Source: Methylotenera_A sp049687015 (GTDB lineage Bacteria; Pseudomonadota; Gammaproteobacteria; Burkholderiales; Methylophilaceae). From it: DNA of 64,000 nucleotides. The position numbers and the translations under genes are program-made. A model generated the notes under the pieces. It was not told the origin of the DNA. It saw only the letters and a program-made list of their open reading frames with translations, and did no database searches. The number at the start of each line of letters is the position of its first letter. Position 1 is the first letter of the stretch. Positions 36,769 through 45,896 of the stretch are shown one piece after another. Location of the stretch: the NCBI GenBank assembly GCA_049687015.1, contig JBAVIP010000070.1:1-64000 (forward strand), read 5' to 3'.

Positions 36769-37533
36769 ATGGTGAACAGCAGTGCACAACATGCTTTAAG
36801 CAAAGTCCCTGAGCTCACCTTGATTTTTTGGGTCATAAAAATTTTGGCGACAACACTCGGCGAAACGGCGGGTGATGCAATGTCCATGTCGATGAACCTA
36901 GGCTACCTTGTCAGTACGGGTTTTTTTGCAGCAATTTTTATTGTTGCCGTCACGGCCCAAATCAAAGCCAAACAGTTCCACCAATTTTTATACTGGGTAA
37001 CTATTATTGCAACCACAACTGTCGGAACAACACTGGCTGATTTTGCAACACGGTCTTTAGGTATCGGATATACAGGCGGCTCTTCGCTCTTATTTGTTTT
37101 TTTGCTGGCATCACTAGCAATTTGGTACAAAACGCTCGGCTCTGTTTCAGTGAACACGGTGAGTTCACCTAAAACGGAAATGTTTTACTGGGTAACCATC
37201 ATGTTTTCACAGACCTTGGGTACTGCGCTGGGTGACTGGACGGCTGACACAGCAGGGTTGGGTTACGTTGGCGCGGCAGTAATTTTTGGTGCGCTTTTGG
37301 CGGCCGCGGCCGCGGCATACTACATTACCGGTTTATCCAGAACGCTACTTTTTTGGTCGGCATTTATCCTTACACGTCCGCTAGGCGCGGTGGTGGGGGA
37401 TTTTCTCGATAAGCCAATTAGTGCAGGCGGCCTTGCACTAGGCCGCTATTCAGCATCTGCAACACTTCTCTTGATAATGATTGCCTGCAACCTGATTTTT
37501 CCGCAGCGAGTCGTAGAAAGCTCTAGACATTAA
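36769..37533 (+). CDS. COG4705-type membrane protein with four internal repeats
   Basis: 254 aa, about eight transmembrane helices. Four related units recur: LGETAGDAMSMSMNLGY, VGTTLADFATRSLGIGY, LGTALGDWTADTAGLGY and LGAVVGDFLDKPISAGG, each after a hydrophobic F/YWV(T/I)I-type helix. Every unit carries a conserved acidic residue in the (G/A)D motif within a membrane-embedded LG-x3-D context, suggesting ion or metal transport. It matches the uncharacterised COG4705 membrane family as I remember it. The EamA-like gene follows after 15 bp. Confidence 0.75.
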   Translation: MVNSSAQHALSKVPELTLIFWVIKILATTLGETAGDAMSMSMNLGYLVSTGFFAAIFIVAVTAQIKAKQFHQFLYWVTIIATTTVGTTLADFATRSLGIGYTGGSSLLFVFLLASLAIWYKTLGSVSVNTVSSPKTEMFYWVTIMFSQTLGTALGDWTADTAGLGYVGAAVIFGALLAAAAAAYYITGLSRTLLFWSAFILTRPLGAVVGDFLDKPISAGGLALGRYSASATLLLIMIACNLIFPQRVVESSRH

Positions 37534-37548
37534 GTAATGTGAGAAATA

Positions 37549-37971
37549 ATGGAACGTTGGGTTTTATATGCGCTTATTTCGATGCTATTTGTCGGCTTTA
37601 CTTCGGTCGTCGCCAAGCAAGGTTTAGCGGGTATTTCAGCTGAGCTGGGCCTCACAGTCCGCACTATTTTTGTATGCGTATTTGTGCTGCTGTTCGCGGC
37701 GCTTACGGTGGCGCCTGCTGAAATAAAATCGCTGCAAAAAGTGAATTATATCTGGCTGGCATTTTCGGCTATTACCACCACGGGCTCCTGGATTTTTTAT
37801 TACAAAGCTTTAAAAGCTGGCGATGTGGCTACTGTCGTATTAATTGACAAAGGTAGTGTAGTTATTGCCATATTGCTGGCTTGGTGGCTACTTAAAGAAG
37901 CAATCACACTGCGCCTTATACTCGGAGCATTGCTGATTGTAGCTGGTTTATTCGTCATCGCTAAGAAGTAA
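37549..37971 (+). CDS. Half-size EamA/DMT-superfamily transporter
   Basis: 140 aa, one EamA repeat instead of the usual two, with about five hydrophobic helices. The helix set SMLFVGFTSVVAKQGL, TTTGSWIFYYKALKAGDVA and LKEAITLRLILGALLIVAGL is typical of the drug/metabolite transporter superfamily. A single-repeat protein would have to work as a dimer. It lies 15 bp after the COG4705-type gene, so the two are an operon. Substrate unknown. Confidence 0.85.
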   Translation: MERWVLYALISMLFVGFTSVVAKQGLAGISAELGLTVRTIFVCVFVLLFAALTVAPAEIKSLQKVNYIWLAFSAITTTGSWIFYYKALKAGDVATVVLIDKGSVVIAILLAWWLLKEAITLRLILGALLIVAGLFVIAKK

Positions 37972-38017
37972 TCGCGCTAGGAACAAAACCCCATATTAGA
38001 GGCTTCATAAAAAATAG

Positions 38018-38060
38018 TTGACATACGTTACTTAACGTTGTTAAATTAACAACGTTAAGT
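38018..38060 (+). promoter_or_regulatory. Promoter with overlapping 31-bp operator (TetR-type)
   Basis: TTGACA (38018-38023), 17-bp spacer, TTAAAT (38041-38046). The -10 lies inside a perfect inverted repeat with 15-bp arms and one central base (38030-38044 and 38046-38060; arm ACTTAACGTTGTTAA). A repressor bound here would block RNA polymerase. The TetR-family gene three cistrons downstream is the likely repressor. Confidence 0.8.
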
Positions 38061-38103
38061 TGTTATGGTAACGCTAGGTATTTTTCAATAAATGGAGAAG
38101 GTG

Positions 38104-38472
38104 ATGGAAAGCAACTCACAAAAACACACTTGGAAAATTTACAGCCTGTCATGGTCAGAGGTGGATGTATCAAAGCGTTTGCAATTGTTTGAGCAAAGCT
38201 TAAGCCCCGATTGCGTTTACACCGACCCGCTCATTCAAACGTCAGGATATGTGCAATTATCTGACTATATGACAGAGCTGCAAAAAAACGTGCCAGGCGT
38301 AAAATTTATAATCACAGATTTTGAAAGTCATCACGATCGTAGCCTGGCGCATTGGAACATGGTGGATGGCAATGGCAATCTTTTCATTCAGGGCGCAAGC
38401 TATGGCTTATACGGGGTTGATGGGCGATTAACACAAATGACGGGATTCTACGAGCCACCTAAAGTGAGTTAA
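38104..38472 (+). CDS. SnoaL-like / NTF2-fold small protein
   Basis: 122 aa from the ATG at 38104, chosen because GGAGAAGG (38094-38101) is its ribosome site; the earlier ATG at 38092 overlaps that site. Sequence such as YSLSWSEVDVSKRLQLFEQS and LSPDCVYTDPLIQTSG is typical of SnoaL-like NTF2-fold proteins, which form a cone-shaped pocket for small ligands. It is the first gene of the efflux operon. Catalytic role unknown; it may handle the effluxed compound. Confidence 0.75.
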   Translation: MESNSQKHTWKIYSLSWSEVDVSKRLQLFEQSLSPDCVYTDPLIQTSGYVQLSDYMTELQKNVPGVKFIITDFESHHDRSLAHWNMVDGNGNLFIQGASYGLYGVDGRLTQMTGFYEPPKVS

Positions 38473-38476
38473 GTCA

Positions 38477-38830
38477 TTGTCTCCCAGCACTGAGTTTGAG
38501 GAATATGTTTTAGAGCTTTTAGAGCCAATTGGCTCGGTGCGTACAAGCCGATTCTTCGGTGGCGTAGGCATTACCTACGATGCAGTGCAATTTGCCATGA
38601 TGATGGGGAACAGTTTGTACTTTGTTGTTGATGAAAGTACGCGAAGAAAATACGAGCAAGTAGGAATGCAGTCATTTTCATATATGACCAAAAAAGGTCG
38701 CGTTCAAGTACGCAAGTATTATGAGCTTCCAGAAGACGTGCTTACTGACCACGAACAACTGAGAATATGGGCTAGAGAATCTATTCTGGTGGCCAATAAA
38801 TCCAAAAAACCTAGCAAAGAGCACAAGTAA
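38477..38830 (+). CDS. TfoX/Sxy N-terminal-domain protein
   Basis: 117 aa. The TfoX N-terminal pattern is clear: ELLEPIGSVRTSRFFGGVGI followed by YFVVDESTRRKY and PEDVLTDHEQLRIWARESI. In Haemophilus Sxy/TfoX promotes competence, but stand-alone N-domain proteins like this have no set function. Start codon TTG at 38477, 4 bp after the previous stop, suggesting translational coupling. Second gene of the operon. Confidence 0.8.
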   Translation: MSPSTEFEEYVLELLEPIGSVRTSRFFGGVGITYDAVQFAMMMGNSLYFVVDESTRRKYEQVGMQSFSYMTKKGRVQVRKYYELPEDVLTDHEQLRIWARESILVANKSKKPSKEHK

Positions 38831-38833
38831 ATA

Positions 38834-39481
38834 ATGCCGCCTAAACTAAAAACAGCTGCAGAAAGAGAGCAACTGCGTACACTGATTATCGATGCGGCAC
38901 GCGAGTTATTCGTGTCGCGCGGTGTTGAGGCGGTGACCATGCGCGAAATCGCCAAACGTATCGGCTATTCTGCGACCAGCATCTACCTGCATTTTGCCGA
39001 TAAAGAGGCAGTGCTGCGCGCCGTGTGCGATACAGATTTTCTGGCGTTGGCGACTTCGCTTAAAAATATTATGCAAATTGCTGACCCCATAAAACGCATG
39101 CAGGCGCTTGGGCAAGGCTATGCCGCTTTTGCACTGACACACCCCAATCACTATCGCCTGATGTTTATGGCTGCGCATGTGCCTCACGACCCGGCTGCAA
39201 CCAGCCTGCAGCAAAATAGTGCCGAGCAGGATGCTTATTATCAGTTAAAAATGGTGGTGCAGGATGTATATGATGCGGGCTATTTTAGGGCTGATTTACA
39301 GGATGTAGATTTGATTGCCCAAACGATTTGGGCGGGTGTGCATGGAGTATGCTCATTACAAATCAGCATGGCCTGCGACAAATGGGTAAACTGGAGTGAA
39401 ATCTCGGCACGGCTACAATTAATGCAAGAAGTGATGATGCGCGGACTTTTGCGAAAAGATGACATGAAAGTAACAACATGA
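38834..39481 (+). CDS. TetR-family transcriptional repressor
   Basis: 215 aa. The N-terminal helix-turn-helix is textbook: TLIIDAARELFVSRGVEAVT, MREIAKRIGYSATSIYLHFA, DKEAVLRAVCD. The C-terminal part (about 80-200) is a TetR ligand-binding domain, here of the WHG type as judged by IAQTIWAGVHGVCSL. It starts 3 bp after the TfoX-like gene and overlaps the adaptor gene, so it is cotranscribed with the pump it probably controls through the 31-bp operator upstream. Confidence 0.93.
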   Translation: MPPKLKTAAEREQLRTLIIDAARELFVSRGVEAVTMREIAKRIGYSATSIYLHFADKEAVLRAVCDTDFLALATSLKNIMQIADPIKRMQALGQGYAAFALTHPNHYRLMFMAAHVPHDPAATSLQQNSAEQDAYYQLKMVVQDVYDAGYFRADLQDVDLIAQTIWAGVHGVCSLQISMACDKWVNWSEISARLQLMQEVMMRGLLRKDDMKVTT

Positions 39482-40545
39482 AAAAAATAATTTCTTTTTT
39501 AGCATTAAGCACACTTTTGTCGGCCTGCGAAAAACCTGTAGAACCAACGCTACCGCCACGTCCGGCTTTGGTGGTAATTGTGGGGAAGTCGACTGCCAAT
39601 AATGCGATGGTGCTGGTTGGTGAAGTGAAATCACGTTTTGAATCCAATCAAGGCTTTAGAATTAAAGGCAAAATCATTGTGCGTAAAGTAGATGTGGGCA
39701 GCTTGGTGAAAAAAGGTCAGATTCTTGCGCGTTTAGATGCCTCAGACACCAATTTAAGCGCAGCTGCTGCGCAAGCCGATGTACGCGCCGCAGAGGCAAA
39801 CTATGCCTTAGCAAAGGCCGAGGTTGAACGGCAGCGGCAACTTGTCAGTAAAAAGTTCATTTCGCAATCGGCGCTGGATAAATATGAAGCAGAGCTTAAA
39901 ACTACGAGTGCGCGCGTGAATCAGGCTAAAGCACAGGCAGCGGTTTCGGGAAATCAATCGCGCTATACCGTGCTGGCGGCCGATCGCGATGGCGTTATCA
40001 CGCAGATCCGTGCAGAACCTGGCCAAGTGGTAGATGCAGGTGAAATGGTGGCGCAAATTACCGACACCAAGCAAATTGAAGTGCTAGTGGCCGTGCCTGA
40101 ATCGCGTATGGCAAGTTTAAAAATAGGTGATTTGGTGACGATTAAATTGTGGGCAGACCGCGCCAAAACTTACACAGGCAAGGTGCGAGAAATCGACCCT
40201 GCGGCAAATTCAGCTACCCGCGCGTTTGATGTGCGTGTGAGTATTACTGATGCAGATGACGCAGTAAAACTGGGTATGACAGCGGGGGTGAGTTTTGGCC
40301 GAGATGTAGCCAATGAAATTATCATTCCCGCCTCAGCACTTACACAAGTGGGTAGTAAAACCAGCGTTTGGGTGATTAGCAAAAATGGCATTGCCCATCC
40401 GCAACAAGTAACGGCAGGACAATATACCGAAGCAGGCGTAGCGATTACCAGCGGTTTGCAAGCGGGCGAAATGGTGGCAATTGCAGGTGTGCATACCTTA
40501 ATGAATGGGCAAAAAGTGCGCCCACAAGTTGAGGTTACGCCGTGA
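39478..40545 (+). CDS. RND efflux periplasmic adaptor lipoprotein
   Basis: 355 aa. The N-terminus has a lipobox (LSTLLSAC, Cys20). Membrane-fusion-protein features follow: lipoyl half VDVGSLVKKGQILARLDASD, alpha-hairpin (about 100-150), second lipoyl half VITQIRAEPGQVVDAGEMV, and beta-barrel and membrane-proximal domains. It bridges the inner-membrane pump and an outer-membrane channel. Its ATG overlaps the TetR stop by 4 bp and its stop overlaps the RND start, giving tight coupling. Confidence 0.93.
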   Translation: MKKIISFLALSTLLSACEKPVEPTLPPRPALVVIVGKSTANNAMVLVGEVKSRFESNQGFRIKGKIIVRKVDVGSLVKKGQILARLDASDTNLSAAAAQADVRAAEANYALAKAEVERQRQLVSKKFISQSALDKYEAELKTTSARVNQAKAQAAVSGNQSRYTVLAADRDGVITQIRAEPGQVVDAGEMVAQITDTKQIEVLVAVPESRMASLKIGDLVTIKLWADRAKTYTGKVREIDPAANSATRAFDVRVSITDADDAVKLGMTAGVSFGRDVANEIIIPASALTQVGSKTSVWVISKNGIAHPQQVTAGQYTEAGVAITSGLQAGEMVAIAGVHTLMNGQKVRPQVEVTP

Positions 40546-43500
40546 GTGAGTCAGTCAAGCCGGCACGTTTTAATCTCTCTGAATGGGCGTTAAACAACCA
40601 AGTATTGGTGCTATACCTCATGCTCATGCTTACCATCGCGGGTGCATTGGCATTCAGTAAATTAGGTCAGTCTGAAGACCCGCCTTTTACTTTTAAAGTG
40701 ATGCTGGTACGTAGCACGTGGCCAGGCGCTAGTGCAGTGGAAGTTGAGCAGCAACTGACAGATAAACTTGAGAAAAAACTACAAGAAGTGCCAGATTTGT
40801 ATTATACCAGCAGCTATTCTCGCCCTGGAGAATCGCTGATTTTTGTGGTGGTGAAAGATGATACTTTCTCAGATAAGATCCCTGAAACTTGGTATCAAGT
40901 GCGTAAAAAAGTGGGTGATATTCGCCATACGCTACCGCAGAATCTTGAAAGCCTCACCTTTAACGACGAATTTAGCGATGTGTACGGCAGTATGTATGCG
41001 CTCACTGGCGATGGTTTTGATAATTTTGCACTCAAAAAACAAGCAGAACGCATTCGCGCTGAGTTGCTGAAAACACCCGATGTGGCAAAAGTGGAATTTT
41101 TTGGTGAGCGCAAACAGCGTATTTACTTGGAAATTTCTAACGCAAAACTTTCTACACTTGGCATTAGTACCACCGCACTTATTAACATTTTGCAAACACA
41201 AAATGCCATTGTGCGGGGCGGCACGTTTGATGCGGCGCAAGAGCGTATTCGTATTGATGTGTCTGGGCGTTACAACACGTTAGATAACCTGCGCGAGATA
41301 AGATTGAGGGCAAACAATCAAGACTTTCGCTTAGGCGATGTGGCACGCGTTTATCGTGGTTATGAAGATCCGCCACGTGACACGGTACGTTATGAAGGTA
41401 ATGAAGCCCTATTGTTAGGTATTAGCATGCGCACTGGCGGCGATGTGATTGCTTTGGGCCATAACTTAGATGCCAAAATTGCCAATATTCAGCAGCAATT
41501 GCCCATCGGCTTGCAGTTAAATACCGTCACGTCACAGCCAAAATTGGTAGCTAATTCGGTAAATGATTTTGTGAAGTCACTCATTGAGGCTTTGGTGATT
41601 GTGCTGGGTGTGAGCCTGTTGTCGCTTGGTTTGCGCACGGGCATAGTAGTGGCGATTGCTATCCCTGTGGTGCTCGCCGCCACGTTTTGGGGCATGAATA
41701 TGCTGAACATTGGCCTGCACAAGATCTCACTAGGTGCGTTAATTTTAGCTTTAGGGCTGTTAGTAGATGACGCCATTATTGCCGTAGAAATGATGTCGTC
41801 TAAAATGGAGCAAGGCTGGAACAGAACCAAGGCCGCTTCGTTTGCCTATACTTCCACGGCAATGCCGATGCTTACTGGCACTTTGGTGACAGTGGCTGGT
41901 TTTTTGCCAATTGCGACAGCGGTATCCAGCACTGGGGAATACACACGCTCTATTTTTCAGGTGACGGCTATTTCACTGGTGATTTCATGGTTTGCAGCAG
42001 TGATTTTTGTGCCTTATTTGGGGTACCACTTATTGCCTGATTACGCGCATAAGCCCAAGCCATATCGTTTGATGGTGTGGTTGCGAGAAAAACTCGGCTT
42101 AAAAGGCCTTACTACAAAAAACGGTGATGGTGTTGAAAATCACCATCATGATATTTACAACACGGCTTTTTACAGTGCATTTCGCAAGCTAGTGACTGCT
42201 TGTGTACGCTATCGTAAAACGGTGATTTTGCTTACTTTAGCTATGTTTATATTGTCGGTAGTGGGCTTTGGCAAAGTGCAGCAGCAGTTTTTTCCCGATT
42301 CTACGCGCTTAGATATTGTGGTTGATTTGCGCTTGACCGAAGGCGCAAGTTATCAAGCGACCAATGCAGAAGTGAAAAAACTGGAAACTTGGCTGCACAA
42401 TTGGCGTAAAACACACCCAACCACTGAAATGCAAGGTATCGACAATTTTGTAGCGTACATCGGCACGGGCAGTCCGCGCTATTATTTACCGACGGATATT
42501 CAATTGCCGCATCGGGGCTTTGCGCAATTTGTTATTTTGAATAAAGACTTAGGCACCCGCGAAGCCTTGCGTAGCGATTTGCTTAAGTTATTTGAAAACG
42601 ATTTTCCCAACTTGCGCGCTTCAGTTAAACGGCTTGAGAACGGCCCTCCTGTGGGCTTTCCTGTGTTGTTTCGAGTCGATGGCACAGATATTCCTAAAAT
42701 CCGTGAAATTGCCCATAAAGTTGAGGCCATTATGCTGGAAAATCCGCATTTAACCAACGTGCAATTGGGCTGGGAGGAGCCAAGCAAAGTCATTAAAGTG
42801 TCGGTCGACCAGTCCAAGGCGCGGTTATTAGACGTGAGTTCAGTAGATATTGCCAATATGCTCAATGGCGCAATGAGTGAGTTGTATATTACCGAGTTTA
42901 GAGAAGGCAATGAGCGTATCGACTTGGTCGCGCGTGGGGCTGAAATTGAGCGTACCAAGTTGTCGCGCTTACCCAACTTGATGATAAATACGCAAAATGG
43001 CACTAGCGTGCCACTTTCGCAGATTGCGACCATTTCATCAGAGTTTGAAGAAGGTGTGATATGGCGACGTAACCGTGTGCCCTCCCTACAAGTGCGAGCA
43101 AACTTGCGTGGCAATATGCAAGCACCTGTGGTTTCAGCACAAATTGAAGAAAAGCTGACTGAAATCAAAGCCAATTTGCCGCTCGGTATTACGATAGAAA
43201 CAGGTGGCGCGGTAGAAGAAGCTGCTAGAGGTGCGGCATCCGTTGCCAAGGGCGCGCCACTCTTTTTAGTGGTGGTGCTTACCTTGCTGATTTTGCAGCT
43301 GCAAAGTTTTTCACGCATGTTTCTAGTGCTGCTCACCGCACCTTTAGGTTTAATTGGGGTCACAATTGCTTTGCTGGTATTTGATAAGCCGTTTGGCTTC
43401 GTCGCCATGCTCGGCACCATTGCGCTTTCGGGCATGATCATGCGCAACTCGGTGATTCTGGTAGACCAGATCGATCAGGACAAATCGAGCGGACTGGAGG

Positions 43501-43724
43501 ATTGGCAGGCGATCGTTGAATCCACTATACGTCGCTTCAGGCCGATCGTATTAACGGCCGCAGCGGCCATTTTGGCCATGATACCGCTTACGCGCAGTGT
43601 TTTTTTTGGCCCGATGGCGGTGGCGATTATGGGTGGTTTAACTGTGGCAACATTGTTAACAGTGTTGTTTTTGCCAGCCCTGTATGCAGCATGGTTCAGG
43701 GTAAAAGTGCCACAAACGGCTTAA
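40542..43724 (+). CDS. RND-family efflux pump (AcrB/HAE1-like)
   Basis: 1060 aa, twelve transmembrane helices in two repeats with two large periplasmic loops, the normal RND plan. It exports hydrophobic compounds by proton antiport. Visible: LGQSEDPPFTFKVMLV near the start, the helix-4 proton-relay motif LILALGLLVDDAIIAVEMM with paired aspartates, and LSGMIMRNSVILVDQ in the second half. The start is GTG at 40542, overlapping the adaptor stop. TolC is encoded 0.8 kb further along and may be its outer-membrane partner. Confidence 0.95.
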   Translation: MSESVKPARFNLSEWALNNQVLVLYLMLMLTIAGALAFSKLGQSEDPPFTFKVMLVRSTWPGASAVEVEQQLTDKLEKKLQEVPDLYYTSSYSRPGESLIFVVVKDDTFSDKIPETWYQVRKKVGDIRHTLPQNLESLTFNDEFSDVYGSMYALTGDGFDNFALKKQAERIRAELLKTPDVAKVEFFGERKQRIYLEISNAKLSTLGISTTALINILQTQNAIVRGGTFDAAQERIRIDVSGRYNTLDNLREIRLRANNQDFRLGDVARVYRGYEDPPRDTVRYEGNEALLLGISMRTGGDVIALGHNLDAKIANIQQQLPIGLQLNTVTSQPKLVANSVNDFVKSLIEALVIVLGVSLLSLGLRTGIVVAIAIPVVLAATFWGMNMLNIGLHKISLGALILALGLLVDDAIIAVEMMSSKMEQGWNRTKAASFAYTSTAMPMLTGTLVTVAGFLPIATAVSSTGEYTRSIFQVTAISLVISWFAAVIFVPYLGYHLLPDYAHKPKPYRLMVWLREKLGLKGLTTKNGDGVENHHHDIYNTAFYSAFRKLVTACVRYRKTVILLTLAMFILSVVGFGKVQQQFFPDSTRLDIVVDLRLTEGASYQATNAEVKKLETWLHNWRKTHPTTEMQGIDNFVAYIGTGSPRYYLPTDIQLPHRGFAQFVILNKDLGTREALRSDLLKLFENDFPNLRASVKRLENGPPVGFPVLFRVDGTDIPKIREIAHKVEAIMLENPHLTNVQLGWEEPSKVIKVSVDQSKARLLDVSSVDIANMLNGAMSELYITEFREGNERIDLVARGAEIERTKLSRLPNLMINTQNGTSVPLSQIATISSEFEEGVIWRRNRVPSLQVRANLRGNMQAPVVSAQIEEKLTEIKANLPLGITIETGGAVEEAARGAASVAKGAPLFLVVVLTLLILQLQSFSRMFLVLLTAPLGLIGVTIALLVFDKPFGFVAMLGTIALSGMIMRNSVILVDQIDQDKSSGLEDWQAIVESTIRRFRPIVLTAAAAILAMIPLTRSVFFGPMAVAIMGGLTVATLLTVLFLPALYAAWFRVKVPQTA

Positions 43725-43813
43725 GAAGTAAGTATTAAAAGCTGGCTTAATTTCAGGTTGCATGACAAGCGCATAGGCTATAATTATTACAATTGTAAGG
43801 AACAGAATTTGTT

Positions 43814-44518
43814 ATGACACAAACAATACAAAAAAACATGCCGCACGAAACAGCGAGATTTAATATGCCTCGCGAAACCGCGAGATTTAATATGATAGAA
43901 CAGCAGATTCGCACTTGGGAGGTGCTGGATCCAGCCGTGCTGCAGCTGCTAAACGATGTGCCGCGCGAAAATTTTGTACCTGCCGAATATCAAGGTCTTG
44001 CTTTTGCAGATATCGAGATTCCACTAGGGCATGGCCAAACCATGTTAAGCCCGAAACTGGAAGGCCGCATTTTACAAGCCTTGAATGTACAAAAAACGCA
44101 TACCGTGCTGCACGTGGGCACTGGCAGCGGCCATTTTGCGGCATTGCTGGCCAGCCTTGCTAAGCATGTGGTTTCAGTGGATATTTATGCTGAGCTAAGC
44201 GTGCAAGCTGCAAAAAAACTGGCGGCGCAACATATTCAGAATGTGACTTTAGAAGTGGCTGATGCGATATCGGGCCTGCCTGCACATAAGCCTTACGATC
44301 TGATTGTATACACGGGTTCTTCACCGGTAGAGCCGGCAGGTGTGCGCGAACAATTAAAAATCGGCGGCGCCATGTTTATCGTGCTGGGCCAATCGCCGGT
44401 GATGCAGGCCACGCTGATACATCGCGTTTCAGATACCGGTTTCAGAGAAGAGGTGTTGTTTGAAACCTGTATTCCGGAATTAATTAACGCTCCGCAAGCG
44501 CAGCAATTCGAGTTTTAA
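43814..44518 (+). CDS. Protein-L-isoaspartate O-methyltransferase-family protein
   Basis: 234 aa. SAM-binding motif I is VLHVGTGSGHFAALLA, with DVPRENFVPAEYQGLAFAD before it, as in PCMT proteins that repair isoaspartyl residues. Betaproteobacterial members beside tolC often have degenerate substrate loops, so repair activity is not certain. The N-terminus contains the segment (M)PHETARFN/PRETARFN twice, encoded by a 27-bp tandem duplication. Followed 1 bp later by tolC, and probably in its operon. Confidence 0.88.
   Translation: MTQTIQKNMPHETARFNMPRETARFNMIEQQIRTWEVLDPAVLQLLNDVPRENFVPAEYQGLAFADIEIPLGHGQTMLSPKLEGRILQALNVQKTHTVLHVGTGSGHFAALLASLAKHVVSVDIYAELSVQAAKKLAAQHIQNVTLEVADAISGLPAHKPYDLIVYTGSSPVEPAGVREQLKIGGAMFIVLGQSPVMQATLIHRVSDTGFREEVLFETCIPELINAPQAQQFEF
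43838..43891 (+). repeat. 27-bp in-frame tandem duplication
   Basis: Two units (43838-43864 and 43865-43891) differ at few positions and each encodes MP-x-ETARFN. A third methionine, MIEQQIRTWEVLD, follows and marks where the family usually continues. Unit number might vary between strains. Confidence 0.75.
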
Positions 44519-44519
44519 C

Positions 44520-45896
44520 ATGATCATTAAGCGCCTTGTTTTCATGGTTTTTTTAGCAGTTTTGCCGCCAACGGCCTTACTGGCGGCAGAAGACCCGTCA
44601 TCGCAAGCCAAACCGCAATCCCTGATGGACATATATCACCTAGCGCTGGCACATGACCCTACCCTGGCCTCTGCTTTAAGCGCCAACAAGGCAGCGCAGG
44701 AAATCATTGAGCAAGGCAAAGCGTTATATCGTCCCACAGTGAATTTTAATGCGAGTGCCAGCGTCTCTCAAACCGACATTAAATTTATTGGCACCGGCTT
44801 TAACCAGTTCAGAACCGAAGGCCGGCAAAATTTCGAAGGCTATAATTACGGCGTTGAGGCGCGCCAGCCGATCTACCGCAAGCAGAATCTGGTGCAAATG
44901 GATCAAAGCAAAACCCAGGTCAGCCAGGCCGATAAACAGTATCATTTAAGCCAGCAAGAGCTGATTCTGCGCACCACACAGGCTTATTTTGATGTGCTGA
45001 TTGCGCAGGATAAAATCGATTTAATCACTGCGCAAAAAGCCGCTATTTTAAGCCAGTTAGAGCAGGCAAAAGCTACTTTTGAAGTAGGCACTTCCACCAT
45101 TACCGATGTGAACGAGGCACAGGCGCGCTACGATTTAATCGTCGCCCAAGAAATCGCAGCTGTGAACGAGCATCAAATCGCCAAGCGCTCGGTAGCGGCA
45201 ATTACGGGCGAAGTGCCAGCTAAACTCGCCACGGCAAAATCAGATATTCATGTCACGCAACTTAGCCAAGGCATGCAGGATTGGCAGCAAGTGGCGGTGC
45301 AAAATAACCTCAACATTCAGATTCAACAAGATGCGCTTAAGCTGGCCGAACAAGAGGTAGAGCGGACGCAGGCGGGCCATTTGCCGACGTTGGATGCGGT
45401 GGCAAGTTATACCAAAAACTATGCCAATGGAGGCACAAGCGGCGTGGGCAATGATCTTGATAACGCGACAATCGGCCTGCAACTGCAAATTCCACTCTAT
45501 CAAGGTGGCGCAATCAGTTCACGCGCACGTCAGGCGGTGTTAAATAAGCAAAAAGCACTCGACGATATAGAAATAGCACGTCGCCAGACCGATCTGGAAA
45601 CGCAGCGTGCCTATTTCAATTTGAGCACGACCATTGCTCAGGTAAAGGCATTGGAGCAGGCCCTGATTTCCAGCCAAAGCCAGCTCGATTCGACTAAATT
45701 AGGCTATGAAGTGGGCGTGCGCACCAGTGTGGATGTGTTGAATGCGCAACAACAATTTTATTCTGCCAAGCGCGATTTACTGCAAGCGCGCTACAATTAT
45801 CTGGTGAATATCATCCGCCTCAAAGCCGCTTCTGGTCTGGTGGGTGAGGCCGATCTGCAGGATATTAATCAGCAGCTGGTTTCGGATGCGCATTAA
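44520..45896 (+). CDS. tolC: TolC-family outer-membrane efflux protein
   Basis: 458 aa with a signal peptide (VFLAVLPPTALLAAE). Two TolC repeats are seen, each with a long coiled-coil helix (SLMDIYHLALAHDPTLASAL and ALKLAEQEVERTQAGHLPTL). The motif GVRTSVDVLNAQQQFYSAKRD and, in the first half, GTSTITDVNEAQARYDL are diagnostic. It forms the trimeric channel for RND or type I export. It is downstream of the pcm-like gene and may serve the RND pump encoded nearby. Confidence 0.95.
   Translation: MIIKRLVFMVFLAVLPPTALLAAEDPSSQAKPQSLMDIYHLALAHDPTLASALSANKAAQEIIEQGKALYRPTVNFNASASVSQTDIKFIGTGFNQFRTEGRQNFEGYNYGVEARQPIYRKQNLVQMDQSKTQVSQADKQYHLSQQELILRTTQAYFDVLIAQDKIDLITAQKAAILSQLEQAKATFEVGTSTITDVNEAQARYDLIVAQEIAAVNEHQIAKRSVAAITGEVPAKLATAKSDIHVTQLSQGMQDWQQVAVQNNLNIQIQQDALKLAEQEVERTQAGHLPTLDAVASYTKNYANGGTSGVGNDLDNATIGLQLQIPLYQGGAISSRARQAVLNKQKALDDIEIARRQTDLETQRAYFNLSTTIAQVKALEQALISSQSQLDSTKLGYEVGVRTSVDVLNAQQQFYSAKRDLLQARYNYLVNIIRLKAASGLVGEADLQDINQQLVSDAH

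Noticed and set aside
42500..43447. 315-aa open frame antisense to the RND pump
   Set aside because: Low-complexity Ser/Thr-rich translation, no ribosome site, fully opposite a conserved gene.
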